Positions 23,717-32,186 are shown, numbered from the stretch's first letter. The stretch: DNA of 64,000 nt from Brevibacterium sp. (GCF_031179145.1 NZ_JAPSIB010000001.1:1-64000), one strand, 5' to 3'. The notes: generated by a model from the sequence alone, not told the origin. Translations and numbers: made by a program.

Positions 23717-24016
23717 ATGGCAACCGATTACGACGCACCTCGTAAGCACGACGACGAAATCAAGAGCGACTCCATCGAGCAGCTCAAGGCTCAGCGCTCC
23801 CAGGCCCAGGCCAGCAAGATCGACGAAGACGAAACCGCAGTCGCGGAGGGCTTCGAGCTGCCCGGCGCCGACCTGTCGAACGAAGAGCTGTCGGTGCGTG
23901 TCCTGCCCAAGCAGAACGACGAGTTCACCTGCATGGAGTGCTTCCTGGTCCGGCACCGGTCGCAGATGGCGAGCGAGGACGGTGGAATGCCGATCTGCAC
24001 CGACTGCGCGAGCTGA
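23717..24016 (+). CDS. DUF4193 family protein
   Basis: This 99-residue protein is a conserved actinobacterial DUF4193 member. The first half is acidic and disordered; the C-terminal half has a zinc-ribbon-like arrangement, FTCMECFLVRHRSQ followed by ICTDCA, with four cysteines. Orthologues (for example the Rv2699c family in mycobacteria) sit in the same position next to DUF3093 and dut. Function is unknown. A hairpin terminator follows. Confidence 0.88.
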   Translation: MATDYDAPRKHDDEIKSDSIEQLKAQRSQAQASKIDEDETAVAEGFELPGADLSNEELSVRVLPKQNDEFTCMECFLVRHRSQMASEDGGMPICTDCAS

Positions 24017-24059
24017 GGCCCCGACCCCATCGCTCTTCCGCTCCGACGAGGACCCACAA

Positions 24060-24093
24060 CGCGAACGCGCCCCGGAAACGGGGCGCGTTCGCG
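24060..24093. terminator. GAAA-loop terminator between DUF4193 and DUF3093
   Basis: A perfect 15-bp stem (24060-24074 with 24079-24093) closes a GAAA tetraloop between two convergent genes. No long U-tract follows. Confidence 0.85.
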
Positions 24094-24099
24094 TCTGCT

Positions 24100-24139
24100 G
24101 TGGGAAGTCTCATACGGCCGTGGGAAGACTCATACGGCC
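24100..24139. repeat. 20-nt tandem repeat after the DUF3093 gene
   Basis: Units GTGGGAAG(T/A)CTCATACGGCC at 24100-24119 and 24120-24139 differ at one base. They lie 15-54 nt beyond the DUF3093 stop codon on the minus strand. Confidence 0.9.
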
Positions 24140-24153
24140 CGGGTGGGAAGGAC

Positions 24154-24615
24154 CTATGCGTGGGTGTTGAGGGCCGCGGCGAACTCCTGCGGGCGAGTGC
24201 TCGAGACCAGCCAGTACGGAGTCGGGTCGGTCTCATCGGCGATGTCGATCTTCACAGCGGGCTTGATCCAGGGCCGCACCATGAGGAAGGCACGCGCATT
24301 GAGCTCGATCCCGCGAGCGACACGAGCCGCCTCGGCGTCATAGGCGTGGGCAGCGGCGACGTACTTGCGGTCGATGTGAGCCTCGCCGACGATCAGCTGC
24401 GAACTGGTGACGATGATCTTCACCGTCAGCGACCGCATCCACAGCGCCAGGAGGAGGAAGGTGACCACGGGAAGGACGATCGCGCCGATCTTCCACACCG
24501 GGAAGACCATGAGCGCCGTCGCCGCCGCGGCGACTGCACAGAGGGCCCAGATGCCGGGGGAGGGGCGCAGCTTCTCGGTGTAGATCACTTGCGATTCGGG
24601 TTGAGTCGGTGCCAT
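24154..24615 (-). CDS. DUF3093 family membrane protein
   Basis: This 153-residue protein matches DUF3093, a conserved actinobacterial family of unknown function next to dut. It has two hydrophobic segments at about residues 22-60, then a soluble domain with LTVKIIVTSSQLIVGEAHIDR and FLMVRPWIKPAVKIDIADETDPTPYWLVSSTRP, the best-conserved part. ATG 24615 is preceded by GAGAAT six bases upstream on the minus strand, another leaderless-type spacing. It is divergent from dut. Confidence 0.85.
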   Translation of the reverse strand: MAPTQPESQVIYTEKLRPSPGIWALCAVAAAATALMVFPVWKIGAIVLPVVTFLLLALWMRSLTVKIIVTSSQLIVGEAHIDRKYVAAAHAYDAEAARVARGIELNARAFLMVRPWIKPAVKIDIADETDPTPYWLVSSTRPQEFAAALNTHA

Positions 24616-24665
24616 GCCCTCATTCTCCCACAGCGGTTTTTTTGGAAGCCCTCAGCCGGGCACGT

Positions 24666-24671
24666 TAGAGT
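24666..24671 (+). promoter_or_regulatory. -10 element of dut (leaderless)
   Basis: TAGAGT is followed after 8 nt by GTG 24680. No ribosome binding site precedes this start. Confidence 0.45.
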
Positions 24672-24679
24672 GCATCTTT

Positions 24680-25153
24680 GTGGTCGAAACCCTGAAGATT
24701 GAACTCAAGCTGCTGGATGCCGGCATGGACGTGCCCGTCTACGCGCATGCGACCGATGCAGGTGCGGACCTGTGCTCGACGATCGACTTCGTCCTCGAGC
24801 CCTTCGCCCGGCGCCTCGTGCCCACCGGCATCGCCCTGGCTCTGCCCGCGGGCCACGCCGGTTTCGTCCACCCGCGCTCAGGACTCTCGAGCCGACACGG
24901 AGTCACCGTGATCAATGCTCCCGGAACCATCGACGCCGGCTACCGCGGCGAGATCATGGTCCCCCTCATCAACCTGGATCCCACCACCGCGATGACGATC
25001 TCCCGTGGAGATCGCATCGCTCAGCTGGTGATCCAGGAGATCAGACAAGCAGACTTCCGTCTCGTCACGTCACTGGACGACAGTGACCGCGGCGCAGGCG
25101 GATTCGGTTCCACAGGTGGAGTCGAAGCAGGACTGAGAGCCGGAGGAATGTGA
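24680..25153 (+). CDS. dut: Deoxyuridine 5'-triphosphate nucleotidohydrolase
   Basis: dUTPase hydrolyses dUTP to dUMP and pyrophosphate, keeping uracil out of DNA and feeding thymidylate synthesis. All five trimeric dUTPase motifs are seen in this 157-residue protein: DAGADLCS, RSGLSSRHGV, NAPGTIDAGYRGEI, RGDRIAQLV and the C-terminal DRGAGGFGSTGG arm. GTG 24680 is chosen from the -10 spacing and because homologues begin close to LKIELKLLDAG. The DUF3710 gene begins one base after its stop. Confidence 0.96.
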   Translation: MVETLKIELKLLDAGMDVPVYAHATDAGADLCSTIDFVLEPFARRLVPTGIALALPAGHAGFVHPRSGLSSRHGVTVINAPGTIDAGYRGEIMVPLINLDPTTAMTISRGDRIAQLVIQEIRQADFRLVTSLDDSDRGAGGFGSTGGVEAGLRAGGM

Positions 25154-25154
25154 A

Positions 25155-25991
25155 ATGGGACTGTTCTCTCGATTCTCGAAGAAGAAGGCCTCGGACGAGG
25201 AACTCGACCGGGCTGCCGCCGCTGAGGAAGCCGACGAGGAGTCATCGATCCGCGGGACCGCCGTGGACGATTCCGTCGCTGAGGAGGACGACGACGCCGA
25301 GGTGGACGCCGGGTCCTCCGCAGACGAGGACGACGAGGACGACGACGAGGCGCTGCTGCGCAAGTCGGCGCCGTTCGACCGCGCGGAGAAGGGTCCCTTC
25401 GACGCCTCCGAGGACTATCCCGAGCTCAACCGCCTCGACCTCGGCGCTCTCAAGGTTCCCGTGGTCGACGGGATGCAGGTGCGCCTCGACACCGACGATT
25501 CTCAGCGCGTGCTCGCCGTGACCCTCATCCATGACGGCGGTGGAGTCCAGCTGCAGGCATTCGCGACGCCGCGCTCCGAGGGGCTGTGGAACACGGTGCG
25601 CCGTCAGCTGGCGACCGGAATCGCCGATCAGGGCGGGGAGACCAGCGAGCTCCACACGGCCCTGGGCAAGGAGCTGAGCGCGCTGGTCCCGGCCAAGACC
25701 GAGGACGGGCGCCCCACCAAGCGTGCGATGCGGTTCGCCGGCGTCGACGGGCCGCGCTGGTTCGTGCGTGCCGTGTTCTCGGGCAAAGCGGTCACCGAGG
25801 ACGAGGTGCGGGCCGAGCTGAGCGCCCTGGTCCGCGGTGTCGTCGTCGACCGCGGCAACGAGGCGATGGCCCCGCGTGAGCTCATCGTCCTCACCCCGCC
25901 GCAGGTCGACCCCGCCGAGGAATCGGAGGACGACTCGGACGAGGACCTCAACCCGTTCGAGCGCGGACCGGAGATCACGGAGATCCGCTGA
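25155..25991 (+). CDS. DUF3710 family protein
   Basis: This 278-residue protein is the DUF3710 member always found behind dut in actinobacteria. It starts MGLFSRFSKKK, followed by a long Asp/Glu-rich disordered stretch (about 25-70), then the conserved domain with GPFDASEDYPELNRLDLGALKVP, GGVQLQAFATPRSEGLWNTVRRQL and GPRWFVRAVFSG. Function is unknown. It is the second gene of an operon running from dut through the OB-fold and DUF3159 genes. Confidence 0.88.
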   Translation: MGLFSRFSKKKASDEELDRAAAAEEADEESSIRGTAVDDSVAEEDDDAEVDAGSSADEDDEDDDEALLRKSAPFDRAEKGPFDASEDYPELNRLDLGALKVPVVDGMQVRLDTDDSQRVLAVTLIHDGGGVQLQAFATPRSEGLWNTVRRQLATGIADQGGETSELHTALGKELSALVPAKTEDGRPTKRAMRFAGVDGPRWFVRAVFSGKAVTEDEVRAELSALVRGVVVDRGNEAMAPRELIVLTPPQVDPAEESEDDSDEDLNPFERGPEITEIR

Positions 25992-25996
25992 GCCCC

Positions 25997-26371
25997 ATGT
26001 TGAACCTCATCACCCGCTTCGTGCGGGACTACGGCTCCCGCGACGCCGAGGTGCGGGCGGACCTCCGCCTGGCCTCTCAGATCCCCGGGGTCATCAGCAT
26101 CGAAGAGCTCAAGCCGAGGCAGATGTCGAGGGTCGCCGGCGTCGTCAGCGCGACGACCCGGTCCTGCGTCGGTGACAATCCCCGACTGACCGTCACCGTC
26201 TCCGACGGCACCGGCGAGGTCCAGGCACAGTTCCTGGGACGCCGGGAGATCAGCGGCATCAAGCCCGGGGCCCTCGTGGTCCTGGAAGGCCGATTCTGCG
26301 AACACGAAGGGGAGCTGCGGGCCCACAACCCGGTGTACGAACTGATCCAGACCCGGGACGACCATGAGTGA
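25997..26371 (+). CDS. OB-fold nucleic acid-binding protein
   Basis: This 124-residue protein carries an OB-fold similar to the RecG/tRNA-anticodon type: RVAGVVSATTRSCVGDNPRLTVTVSDGTGEVQAQFLG and GALVVLEGRFCEHEGELRAHNPVYEL. It corresponds to the conserved small OB protein of the dut region (the Rv2694c type). It begins 5 nt after the DUF3710 stop and overlaps the DUF3159 gene by 8 nt. A nucleic acid ligand is likely but not shown. Confidence 0.82.
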   Translation: MLNLITRFVRDYGSRDAEVRADLRLASQIPGVISIEELKPRQMSRVAGVVSATTRSCVGDNPRLTVTVSDGTGEVQAQFLGRREISGIKPGALVVLEGRFCEHEGELRAHNPVYELIQTRDDHE

Positions 26372-27188
26372 GCAGGAGCCGCCCCGGGAGGACTGCGACC
26401 GGGACGGCACCGCACCGAACGCCGACGACCCCGGCCCCACCTCGGCGAACGCAGCCGACGGGCCCACCACCTCGGCGAACGCGGTCGACCGGTCCACCAC
26501 CTCGGCGAATGAGGACGATTCCGACACGCCCGGCGGGCTGGACCCGCTGGCGAAGGTGGCGACGTCGAGCTCCCTGGCCAAGGCCGAGTCCTCGGTGCTC
26601 GCGGCTCTGGGCGGGGTGTGGGGGATCGTCACCTCGATCGTCCCCGTCCTCATCTTCGTCATCGTCTATACGATCACCGAAGACCTGCGCACGACCCTCA
26701 TCGCCTCGGTGGTCGCCGGCGTCGGCGTCCTCATCGTCTCCCTCGTCGCCGGCCGGCCTGTGTCGCAGTCGATCGGCGGGCTCCTCGGAGTGCTGGTCTG
26801 CGCGCTGGTGGCACGGTCGACGGGACGAAGCGAGGACTTCTTCGCCCTCGGACTGCTGGCCAACGTCGGCTACGCGCTGGCCCTGACGGTCTCGATCCTC
26901 ATCAGGTACCCGGCGATCGGCATCGTCGTGGCCGCCCTCAAGCGCTCGGGCAGCGACACCGGCGGGTTCTTCGAGTGGCGCAGCGACCCGGTCGAACTGC
27001 GCCGCTACGCCCTGGTCACCTGGATCTGGGTGGGACTGTTCGTGGTCCGGCTGATCGTGCAGGTGCCCCTCTACTACGCCGGGCTCACGGCCTACCTCGG
27101 AACGGCGAAGCTCATCATGGGCCTGCCGCTGACCGCTGTCGTGCTGTGGATGACCTGGCTCATTGTGCGGAGGCCTGCAAGAGCCTGA
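26364..27188 (+). CDS. DUF3159 family membrane protein
   Basis: This 274-residue protein has five or six hydrophobic segments from about residue 72 onward and the conserved DUF3159 features GGVWGIVTSIVPVLIFVIVYTITED, GFFEWRSDP and YYAGLTAYLGTAKLIMGLPL. The function is unknown, with a membrane role inferred. Its first 60 residues are hydrophilic and contain three copies of a TSAN(A/E) motif encoded by 30-nt repeats. Its last 29 bases overlap the end of the convergent TrkA gene. Confidence 0.85.
   Translation: MSEQEPPREDCDRDGTAPNADDPGPTSANAADGPTTSANAVDRSTTSANEDDSDTPGGLDPLAKVATSSSLAKAESSVLAALGGVWGIVTSIVPVLIFVIVYTITEDLRTTLIASVVAGVGVLIVSLVAGRPVSQSIGGLLGVLVCALVARSTGRSEDFFALGLLANVGYALALTVSILIRYPAIGIVVAALKRSGSDTGGFFEWRSDPVELRRYALVTWIWVGLFVVRLIVQVPLYYAGLTAYLGTAKLIMGLPLTAVVLWMTWLIVRRPARA
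26437..26510. repeat. CCACCTCGGCGAACGC repeats in the DUF3159 gene
   Basis: The motif lies at 26437-26452, 26467-26482 and (CCACCTCGGCGAAT) 26497-26510, at 30-nt spacing in frame. The same 16-mer recurs inverted in the acylase gene at 49900-49915. Confidence 0.85.
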
Positions 27189-27825
27189 GCAGCGTGTCCT
27201 GCTGATCCGGCGAGGACAGGAAGAAGAGCTCGTCGCCGGCCTCGATGACGTCGTCGGGGCTCGGCGCGAAGGCGCGGGAATTGCGGATGATGGCCACCAT
27301 CACCGTATCGACGGGAAACGCGATGGCCCCGATCCGCGAGGAGACCAGCTCCGAGGACTCATGGACGGTGAACTCCATCAGCCCCGCCTGCCCGCGCTCG
27401 AAGCTCATCAGGTGTACGAGCCCGCCCACCTCCACGGCCTCCTCGACGAGAGCGGTCATCAGGCGCGGAGTCGACACAGCGACGTCGACGCCCCAGTTGT
27501 CGTCGAAGAGCCATTCGTTCTTCGGGTTGTTGACCCGGGACACGGTGCGGGGAACCCCGAACTCGGTCTTGGCCAGCAGGGACAGCACGAGGTTGGTCTT
27601 GTCGTCACCGGTCGCGGCGACGACGACGTCGGCCTCCTCGAGCTTCGCCTCGCCCAGGCCCGCGAGCTCACAGGCGTCGGAGAGCAGCCATTCGGCCCCC
27701 GGGATGCGCTCGTGCCCGAGCGCGTCCTTGTTCTGATCGATGAGCAGGACCTCGTGCTTCTTGTCGAGGAGCTCCCGGGCCACGGACCGACCGACCGACC
27801 CGGCCCCGGCGATGACGACTCTCAT
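27160..27825 (-). CDS. TrkA family potassium uptake regulator (second)
   Basis: This 221-residue protein has an N-terminal RCK/TrkA-N Rossmann domain (MRVVIAGAGSVGRSVARELL, LLIDQNKDAL) and a TrkA-C domain (about 140-221). It regulates or forms the cytoplasmic ring of a K+ transporter in response to nucleotides. The start at 27825 overlaps the stop of the upstream TrkA gene as ATGA, so the two are coupled; a longer frame upstream is inside that gene. It is the orthologue of the ceoB/ceoC pair of mycobacteria. Confidence 0.9.
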   Translation of the reverse strand: MRVVIAGAGSVGRSVARELLDKKHEVLLIDQNKDALGHERIPGAEWLLSDACELAGLGEAKLEEADVVVAATGDDKTNLVLSLLAKTEFGVPRTVSRVNNPKNEWLFDDNWGVDVAVSTPRLMTALVEEAVEVGGLVHLMSFERGQAGLMEFTVHESSELVSSRIGAIAFPVDTVMVAIIRNSRAFAPSPDDVIEAGDELFFLSSPDQQDTLLRLLQASAQ

Positions 27826-28496
27826 TCTTCCTCCATGACTTCGGCTGGTGGTTCGTCCAGGATCTTCTCGATCTCGCCGAGGCGACCGACCGGACACATG
27901 AGATGCACGAGGTCGCCGTCCTGGATCAGGAGGTCGTCGTGGGCGACGACCCCCGAGGACAGCCGGGTGAGATAGGCGACCCGGGCCTTCGTGGCGTCTT
28001 CGATCTGCTTGATCGGCCGGGCCACCCAGCCGGGATCGAGGTGCACCTCGGCGAGCACCAGTTTGCCCGAGGGTTCGCGATACTCCGTGATCGACCCCTG
28101 CGGGACGAGCTTGCGCATCACCTGCTCCGCGGTCCAGCGGACGGTGGGCACCGTGGGGATTCCGAGGCGTTCGAAGACCTGTGCCCGATGCGGGTCGTAG
28201 ATCCGGGCGGCGACGTTGGTGACTCCGAAGGTCTCACGGGCGACACGCGCGGCGAGGATGTTGGAATTGTCCCCGCTGGAGACTGCCGCGAAGGCGTAGG
28301 CGTCGGCGGTGCGCGCCTGGGTCAGTGTCTCCCGGTCGAACCCGATGCCGGTGATCGTGGAACCGGAGAAGTCGCGACCGAGCTTGAGGAAGGCATCCGG
28401 GTCGCGGTCGACCACGGCGACCGAGTGCCCGGCTCCGTCGAGGGCTTTGGCCAGTGACGCCCCGACTCGGCCGCAGCCCATGATGACGAAGTGCAT
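27822..28496 (-). CDS. TrkA family potassium uptake regulator (first)
   Basis: This 224-residue RCK protein begins MHFVIMGCGRVGASLAKAL with the nucleotide-binding glycine motif and VVDRDPDAF acidic end of strand 2, and has a TrkA-C region after residue 135. ATG 28496 is preceded by GAGAGGAAT, and the longer frame to 28526 would enter the divergent promoter. It is transcribed away from the KimA-like permease across a 38-bp gap, which suggests joint control of K+ uptake. Confidence 0.9.
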   Translation of the reverse strand: MHFVIMGCGRVGASLAKALDGAGHSVAVVDRDPDAFLKLGRDFSGSTITGIGFDRETLTQARTADAYAFAAVSSGDNSNILAARVARETFGVTNVAARIYDPHRAQVFERLGIPTVPTVRWTAEQVMRKLVPQGSITEYREPSGKLVLAEVHLDPGWVARPIKQIEDATKARVAYLTRLSSGVVAHDDLLIQDGDLVHLMCPVGRLGEIEKILDEPPAEVMEEE

Positions 28497-28520
28497 GGGG
28501 TATTCCTCTCCGCAGTGATC

Positions 28521-28526
28521 TACCAT
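28521..28526 (+). promoter_or_regulatory. -10 element of the APC permease gene (leaderless)
   Basis: TACCAT is followed after 8 nt by GTG 28535. An earlier GTG at 28529 is only 2 nt from the hexamer. Confidence 0.45.
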
Positions 28527-28534
28527 TGGTGCCC

Positions 28535-30532
28535 GTGGCCAGCAGTTTTTCTGATGCCGTCAAAAGACTACTCGTTGGACGGCCTTTCCGCAGTGAGGAC
28601 AGGCGAGTCCCTGCGCTGAACAAGCGCGTCGCCATGCCGGTGTTCGCCTCCGACATGCTCTCCTCGGTCACGTATGCCCCCGACGAGATCCTCCTCGCGC
28701 TGTCGCTGACGTCCCTGCTGGCCGTGAGCGTCGCCCCCTGGGTCGGCGTCGCCGTCGGCGGCGTGATCCTCGTCATCGTCGCTTGCTACCGCCTCAACGT
28801 CCGGGCCTACCCCTCCGGCGGCGGCGACTACGAGGTGGCCTCGAAGAACCTCGGTCCCCGCGCCGGTCTGGTCGTGGCCGCGGCTCTCCTTGTCGACTAC
28901 GTCCTCACTCTGGCCGTGTCGATGACCGTGTTCGCCGCCTACATCACCACCGCCCTGCCCGTCATGGCCCCGTACCGGGTGCCGGTGGCGATCGCCGGCA
29001 TCCTGCTCATCACCCTGGCGGGTCTGCGCGGGTCGAAGGCGACCCCCGTGCTGCTGGCCATACCGACGTACCTGTTCCTGGCCGCGGTGTTCCTCACCGC
29101 CTGCGTGGGACTGGTCCGAGTCGGGACTGGTGACGTCCCGCAGGCGGAGACCGCGGACTACACCATCGCCCACTCGGCCGCCAATGACGAGCTGACACTC
29201 GGTCTGGCCACGGTCCTCATCGTGCTGCGCGCGTTCTCCTCGGGATCGGTGGCCCTCGCGGGAGTGCAGACCGTGGCCACGGCGGTGCCGGCCTTCCGCA
29301 AACCGCGCGGCAAGAACGCCGGGAACACCCTGCTGCTGTCCGGTCTGCTCGCGGCCCTCATGCTCACGGGGCTGACCTACCTGGCGTCCGTGACGGGCGT
29401 GAAGTACGTCGACGATCCTCACCTCCACCTCATCCGACCCGACGGCGTCGCCGTCAGCGCCGAATACGAACAGGAGCCGGTGCTCGCCCAGCTGGCCCAC
29501 GCCGTCTTCGACACGGCGCCGGTCATGTTCTACCTCGTCGTCCTGGTCGCCGCTCTCGTCCTCCTCGTGGCCGCGAACACCGCGGTGGAGGGATTCCCGG
29601 GACTCGCCTCCCGCCTGGCCCGGGACAAGTTCCTGCCCCGGCAGCTCGCGTCCAAGGGCGACCGGCTGACGTTCTCCAACGGCATCCTGCTCCTGGCCGG
29701 GGCGGCGATCGTGCTCGTCATCGTCACCCGCGCCTCGGCGACGCTGCTCATCCAGCTCTACCTCGTCGGGGTCTTCGCGAGCTTCGTCGTCGGCCAGGCC
29801 GGCATGGTCCTGCACTGGAACAAGCGCCTGCGCCTGGTCATCGAGCACCGGACGCGGCTGCGGATGCACGTCAACCGGGTCATCAACGCCGTCGGCTGCG
29901 TCATCGCCGCCGGGGTTCTCCTCGTGGTCATCGTGTCGAAGTTCCTCGCCGGAGCATGGATCGCGGTGGCCGCGATGGCCGCCCTCTACCTGGTGATGGG
30001 CGCCATTCACCGGCACTATGCGCGAGTCGCGCAGGAGCTCGCCTCCGTCGCCGAGGTGGACTCCCGCACGATCCCCTCGAACACCCATGCGATCGTCGTC
30101 GTCAACGAGATCAACAAACCGACCCTGCGGGCCCTGTCCTATGCGCGGGTGACCCGGTCGACGCAGCTGGAGGCGGTCACCGTCGCCGTCGACGAGGACG
30201 CCGCCGAAGCGCTGCAGAAGCAATGGGACGACATGGAGCTGCCGGTCGCGCTGACGGTGCTCGACTCACCGTACCGGGAGCTCGTTCGCCCGCTGCTGGC
30301 CCACGTCCAGGCGATCCGCCGTCGTTCCCCCAGGGACCTCGTCATTGTGTACATCCCGCAGTACATCGTGGGACGGTGGTGGGAGCACATCCTCCACAAC
30401 CAAGTAGCCTTGAAGCTGCGCAATCGTCTGCTGCTCGTCCCCAACGTCGTCGTGGTGTCCGTGCCCTGGCGCCTGCGCTCCTTCTCCCGACAGTTCGACG
30501 GAGACGTTCCCGTCGAACCCTTGTACAGATAG
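28535..30532 (+). CDS. APC family permease, KimA-like potassium transporter
   Basis: This 665-residue protein has about twelve hydrophobic segments (residues 55-480) and a C-terminal cytoplasmic domain of about 170 residues with a universal-stress-like fold (AIVVVNEINKPTLRALSYAR). MPVFASDMLSSVTYAPDEILLALS and YPSGGGDYEVASKNLG are typical of the KimA/YdaO branch of APC transporters, high-affinity K+/H+ symporters. Its neighbours, two RCK proteins on the opposite strand, support K+ transport. GTG 28535 is chosen from the -10 spacing. Confidence 0.85.
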   Translation: MASSFSDAVKRLLVGRPFRSEDRRVPALNKRVAMPVFASDMLSSVTYAPDEILLALSLTSLLAVSVAPWVGVAVGGVILVIVACYRLNVRAYPSGGGDYEVASKNLGPRAGLVVAAALLVDYVLTLAVSMTVFAAYITTALPVMAPYRVPVAIAGILLITLAGLRGSKATPVLLAIPTYLFLAAVFLTACVGLVRVGTGDVPQAETADYTIAHSAANDELTLGLATVLIVLRAFSSGSVALAGVQTVATAVPAFRKPRGKNAGNTLLLSGLLAALMLTGLTYLASVTGVKYVDDPHLHLIRPDGVAVSAEYEQEPVLAQLAHAVFDTAPVMFYLVVLVAALVLLVAANTAVEGFPGLASRLARDKFLPRQLASKGDRLTFSNGILLLAGAAIVLVIVTRASATLLIQLYLVGVFASFVVGQAGMVLHWNKRLRLVIEHRTRLRMHVNRVINAVGCVIAAGVLLVVIVSKFLAGAWIAVAAMAALYLVMGAIHRHYARVAQELASVAEVDSRTIPSNTHAIVVVNEINKPTLRALSYARVTRSTQLEAVTVAVDEDAAEALQKQWDDMELPVALTVLDSPYRELVRPLLAHVQAIRRRSPRDLVIVYIPQYIVGRWWEHILHNQVALKLRNRLLLVPNVVVVSVPWRLRSFSRQFDGDVPVEPLYR

Positions 30533-30544
30533 GCCTGAGCACAT

Positions 30545-31927
30545 ATGAGCGAATCCGACCGCACTGACAGCCACGTTCTGGAGCTGCTCGTCGAGGGCCC
30601 CGCCGCGGGAGGATCCTGCGTCGCCCGACATCAGGGTCAGGTCGTGTTCGTCGCCGGCGCGCTGCCGGGGGAGCGGGTGCGCGCACGCATCGTCGACGGC
30701 TCGTCGCGGAAGTTTCTGCGCGCCGAGGTGAGCGAGGTGCTCGAGGCCTCCGCGCACCGGGTCCCCGATCGCCGCCTCGACTACCTGCCGGCCGAGGCGC
30801 CGGCGCTCGTCGGGGCATCCACGCCCTCCGGGACATCGGCGTCGGCCTCGCCACCGCTCTTCGGGGGCATGGAGTTCGCCCACTCCGATCTCGACTACAG
30901 CCGCGAGCTCAAAGCCCAGGTGCTCACCGATCAGCTCTCCCGCATCGGCCACCTCGACGTCCAGCCGACCGTCGCGGCCGCGCCGGGGGAGACGACGGGC
31001 CTCGACTGGCGCACCCGGGTGCAGCTGGCCGTCGACGACGACGGCCGGCCCGGGATGCTGGCTCCGCGCAGCCATGAGGTCGTGCCCGTCACCTCGGCGC
31101 CCTTGGCCTGTCCTGAGATCGCCGAGGTCGAGGTCAGCGACCTGCGCGTGCCCGGTGCCACTCGTCTCGAGTTCGCCTGGGCGGGCGAGCAGGGAGCCGT
31201 CATCGTGCGCGGCGATTGCGGGGCGGGCCCGCTCAGCGAACTCTCCCTGCGCCTGGGGCCGCAGTGGTCGATCCTGGCCGAGACCGGGACCTCGGGCGGC
31301 GCTCGGCGATCCCGACGAGCCGGGCGCCGCCCGACTGCTGCAGACGGCCGCGGACGCCGGACGGTCCTCAGCTCGATCCGCGGCACGGACATTCTGCGGC
31401 AGACGGTGTACGGGCGCTCCTTCCGCGTCGCCGCCGACGGCTTCTGGCAGGTGCACCGGCAGGCTCCGAGTCTGCTCAGTTCGGTGGTGACCTCTGCCGT
31501 TCCGACGGACGCCCGGTCGATCACCGACCTCTACTGCGGAGTCGGCCTGCTGGGGATCGGAGCCGCGGCGACGACCGGCGCCCGCCTCCACGGTGTCGAG
31601 AGCGCGAAGACGGCGATCACAGCGGCGAAGGAGAACGCACAGGACCTCGACGCACGTTTCACCGCAGCCCGGGTGGACGAGGTGGAACTGCCTGACTCCG
31701 AGGTCATCATCCTCGACCCGCCGAGAGCCGGTGCGGGCAGGGACGTCACAGGCAAGTTGGTCGGCTCGAATGCGACGACGATCATCTACGTCTCCTGTGA
31801 CTCAGCGACTTTGGCTCGCGACCTGCAGGCCCTGACTGCCGGAGGATTCGCGATCGGGAGTCTGCGCGGCTTCGATCTCTTCCCGCTGACCGCGCACCTC
31901 GAGACGGTCACCGTTCTGCATCGCTGA
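30545..31927 (+). CDS. TRAM-domain RNA (uracil-5-) methyltransferase
   Basis: This 460-residue enzyme of the TrmA/RlmCD family should methylate uracil C5 in tRNA or rRNA using S-adenosylmethionine. An N-terminal TRAM domain (about 8-70: LELLVEGPAAGGSCVARHQGQVVFV) precedes the SAM domain with DLYCGVGLLGIGAA, ILDPPRAGAG and the catalytic cysteine in YVSCDSATLARD. No iron-sulfur cysteine set is seen. Residues about 250-272 (SGGARRSRRAGRRPTAADGR) look frame-shifted: the +1 frame there reads like normal protein. The last 4 codons and stop are duplicated downstream. Confidence 0.88.
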   Translation: MSESDRTDSHVLELLVEGPAAGGSCVARHQGQVVFVAGALPGERVRARIVDGSSRKFLRAEVSEVLEASAHRVPDRRLDYLPAEAPALVGASTPSGTSASASPPLFGGMEFAHSDLDYSRELKAQVLTDQLSRIGHLDVQPTVAAAPGETTGLDWRTRVQLAVDDDGRPGMLAPRSHEVVPVTSAPLACPEIAEVEVSDLRVPGATRLEFAWAGEQGAVIVRGDCGAGPLSELSLRLGPQWSILAETGTSGGARRSRRAGRRPTAADGRGRRTVLSSIRGTDILRQTVYGRSFRVAADGFWQVHRQAPSLLSSVVTSAVPTDARSITDLYCGVGLLGIGAAATTGARLHGVESAKTAITAAKENAQDLDARFTAARVDEVELPDSEVIILDPPRAGAGRDVTGKLVGSNATTIIYVSCDSATLARDLQALTAGGFAIGSLRGFDLFPLTAHLETVTVLHR

Positions 31928-32126
31928 GTGCTGCATCGCTGAGCCGAGCCTGCGGGAGCAGGACGAGGACGATCAGCGCGATGAGGGTCGTGAGGAATCC
32001 CCAGAGCGCCCACCAGCCGGGCGACCGACCCTTGCCCTGGGCGACGGACTGACAGAGGACGGCGAAGATAACGCCGACGATCAGGGCGCCGAAGCCGAAT
32101 CCGGCGCCGAAGGTGAACGGGTCCAT
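31908..32126 (-). CDS. Small membrane protein, 72 residues
   Basis: I do not recognise a family. The protein has two hydrophobic segments, about 3-30 and 38-60, separated by a polar turn (AQGKGRSPGWW), typical of small actinobacterial membrane proteins. ATG 32126 is preceded by AGGAGCCCCTC. The gene ends 20 nt inside the convergent methyltransferase gene, and the 15-nt duplication there gives it a repeated C-terminus (LSDAALSDAE). Confidence 0.6.
   Translation of the reverse strand: MDPFTFGAGFGFGALIVGVIFAVLCQSVAQGKGRSPGWWALWGFLTTLIALIVLVLLPQARLSDAALSDAER
31916..31945. repeat. 15-nt tandem repeat over the methyltransferase stop codon
   Basis: CTGCATCGCTGAGTG (31916-31930) and CTGCATCGCTGAGCC (31931-31945) duplicate the last codons and TGA of the methyltransferase gene. 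The second TGA (31940) is in frame with the first (31925). Confidence 0.95.
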
Positions 32127-32152
32127 GAGGGGCTCCTGAATCAGAAGTGCGG

Positions 32153-32186
32153 GCGGGGCTCTCGGGAGTGCGGGGCTCTCGGGAGC
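32153..32186. repeat. 17-nt tandem repeat
   Basis: GCGGGGCTCTCGGGAG(T/C) occurs at 32153-32169 and 32170-32186, at the start of the 394-bp gap before acnA and upstream of the small membrane protein gene. Confidence 0.9.

Noticed and set aside
23497..23745. 82-codon plus-strand frame before the DUF4193 gene
   Set aside because: It overlaps the DUF4193 start in another frame and contains that gene's promoter; nothing in it resembles a known protein.
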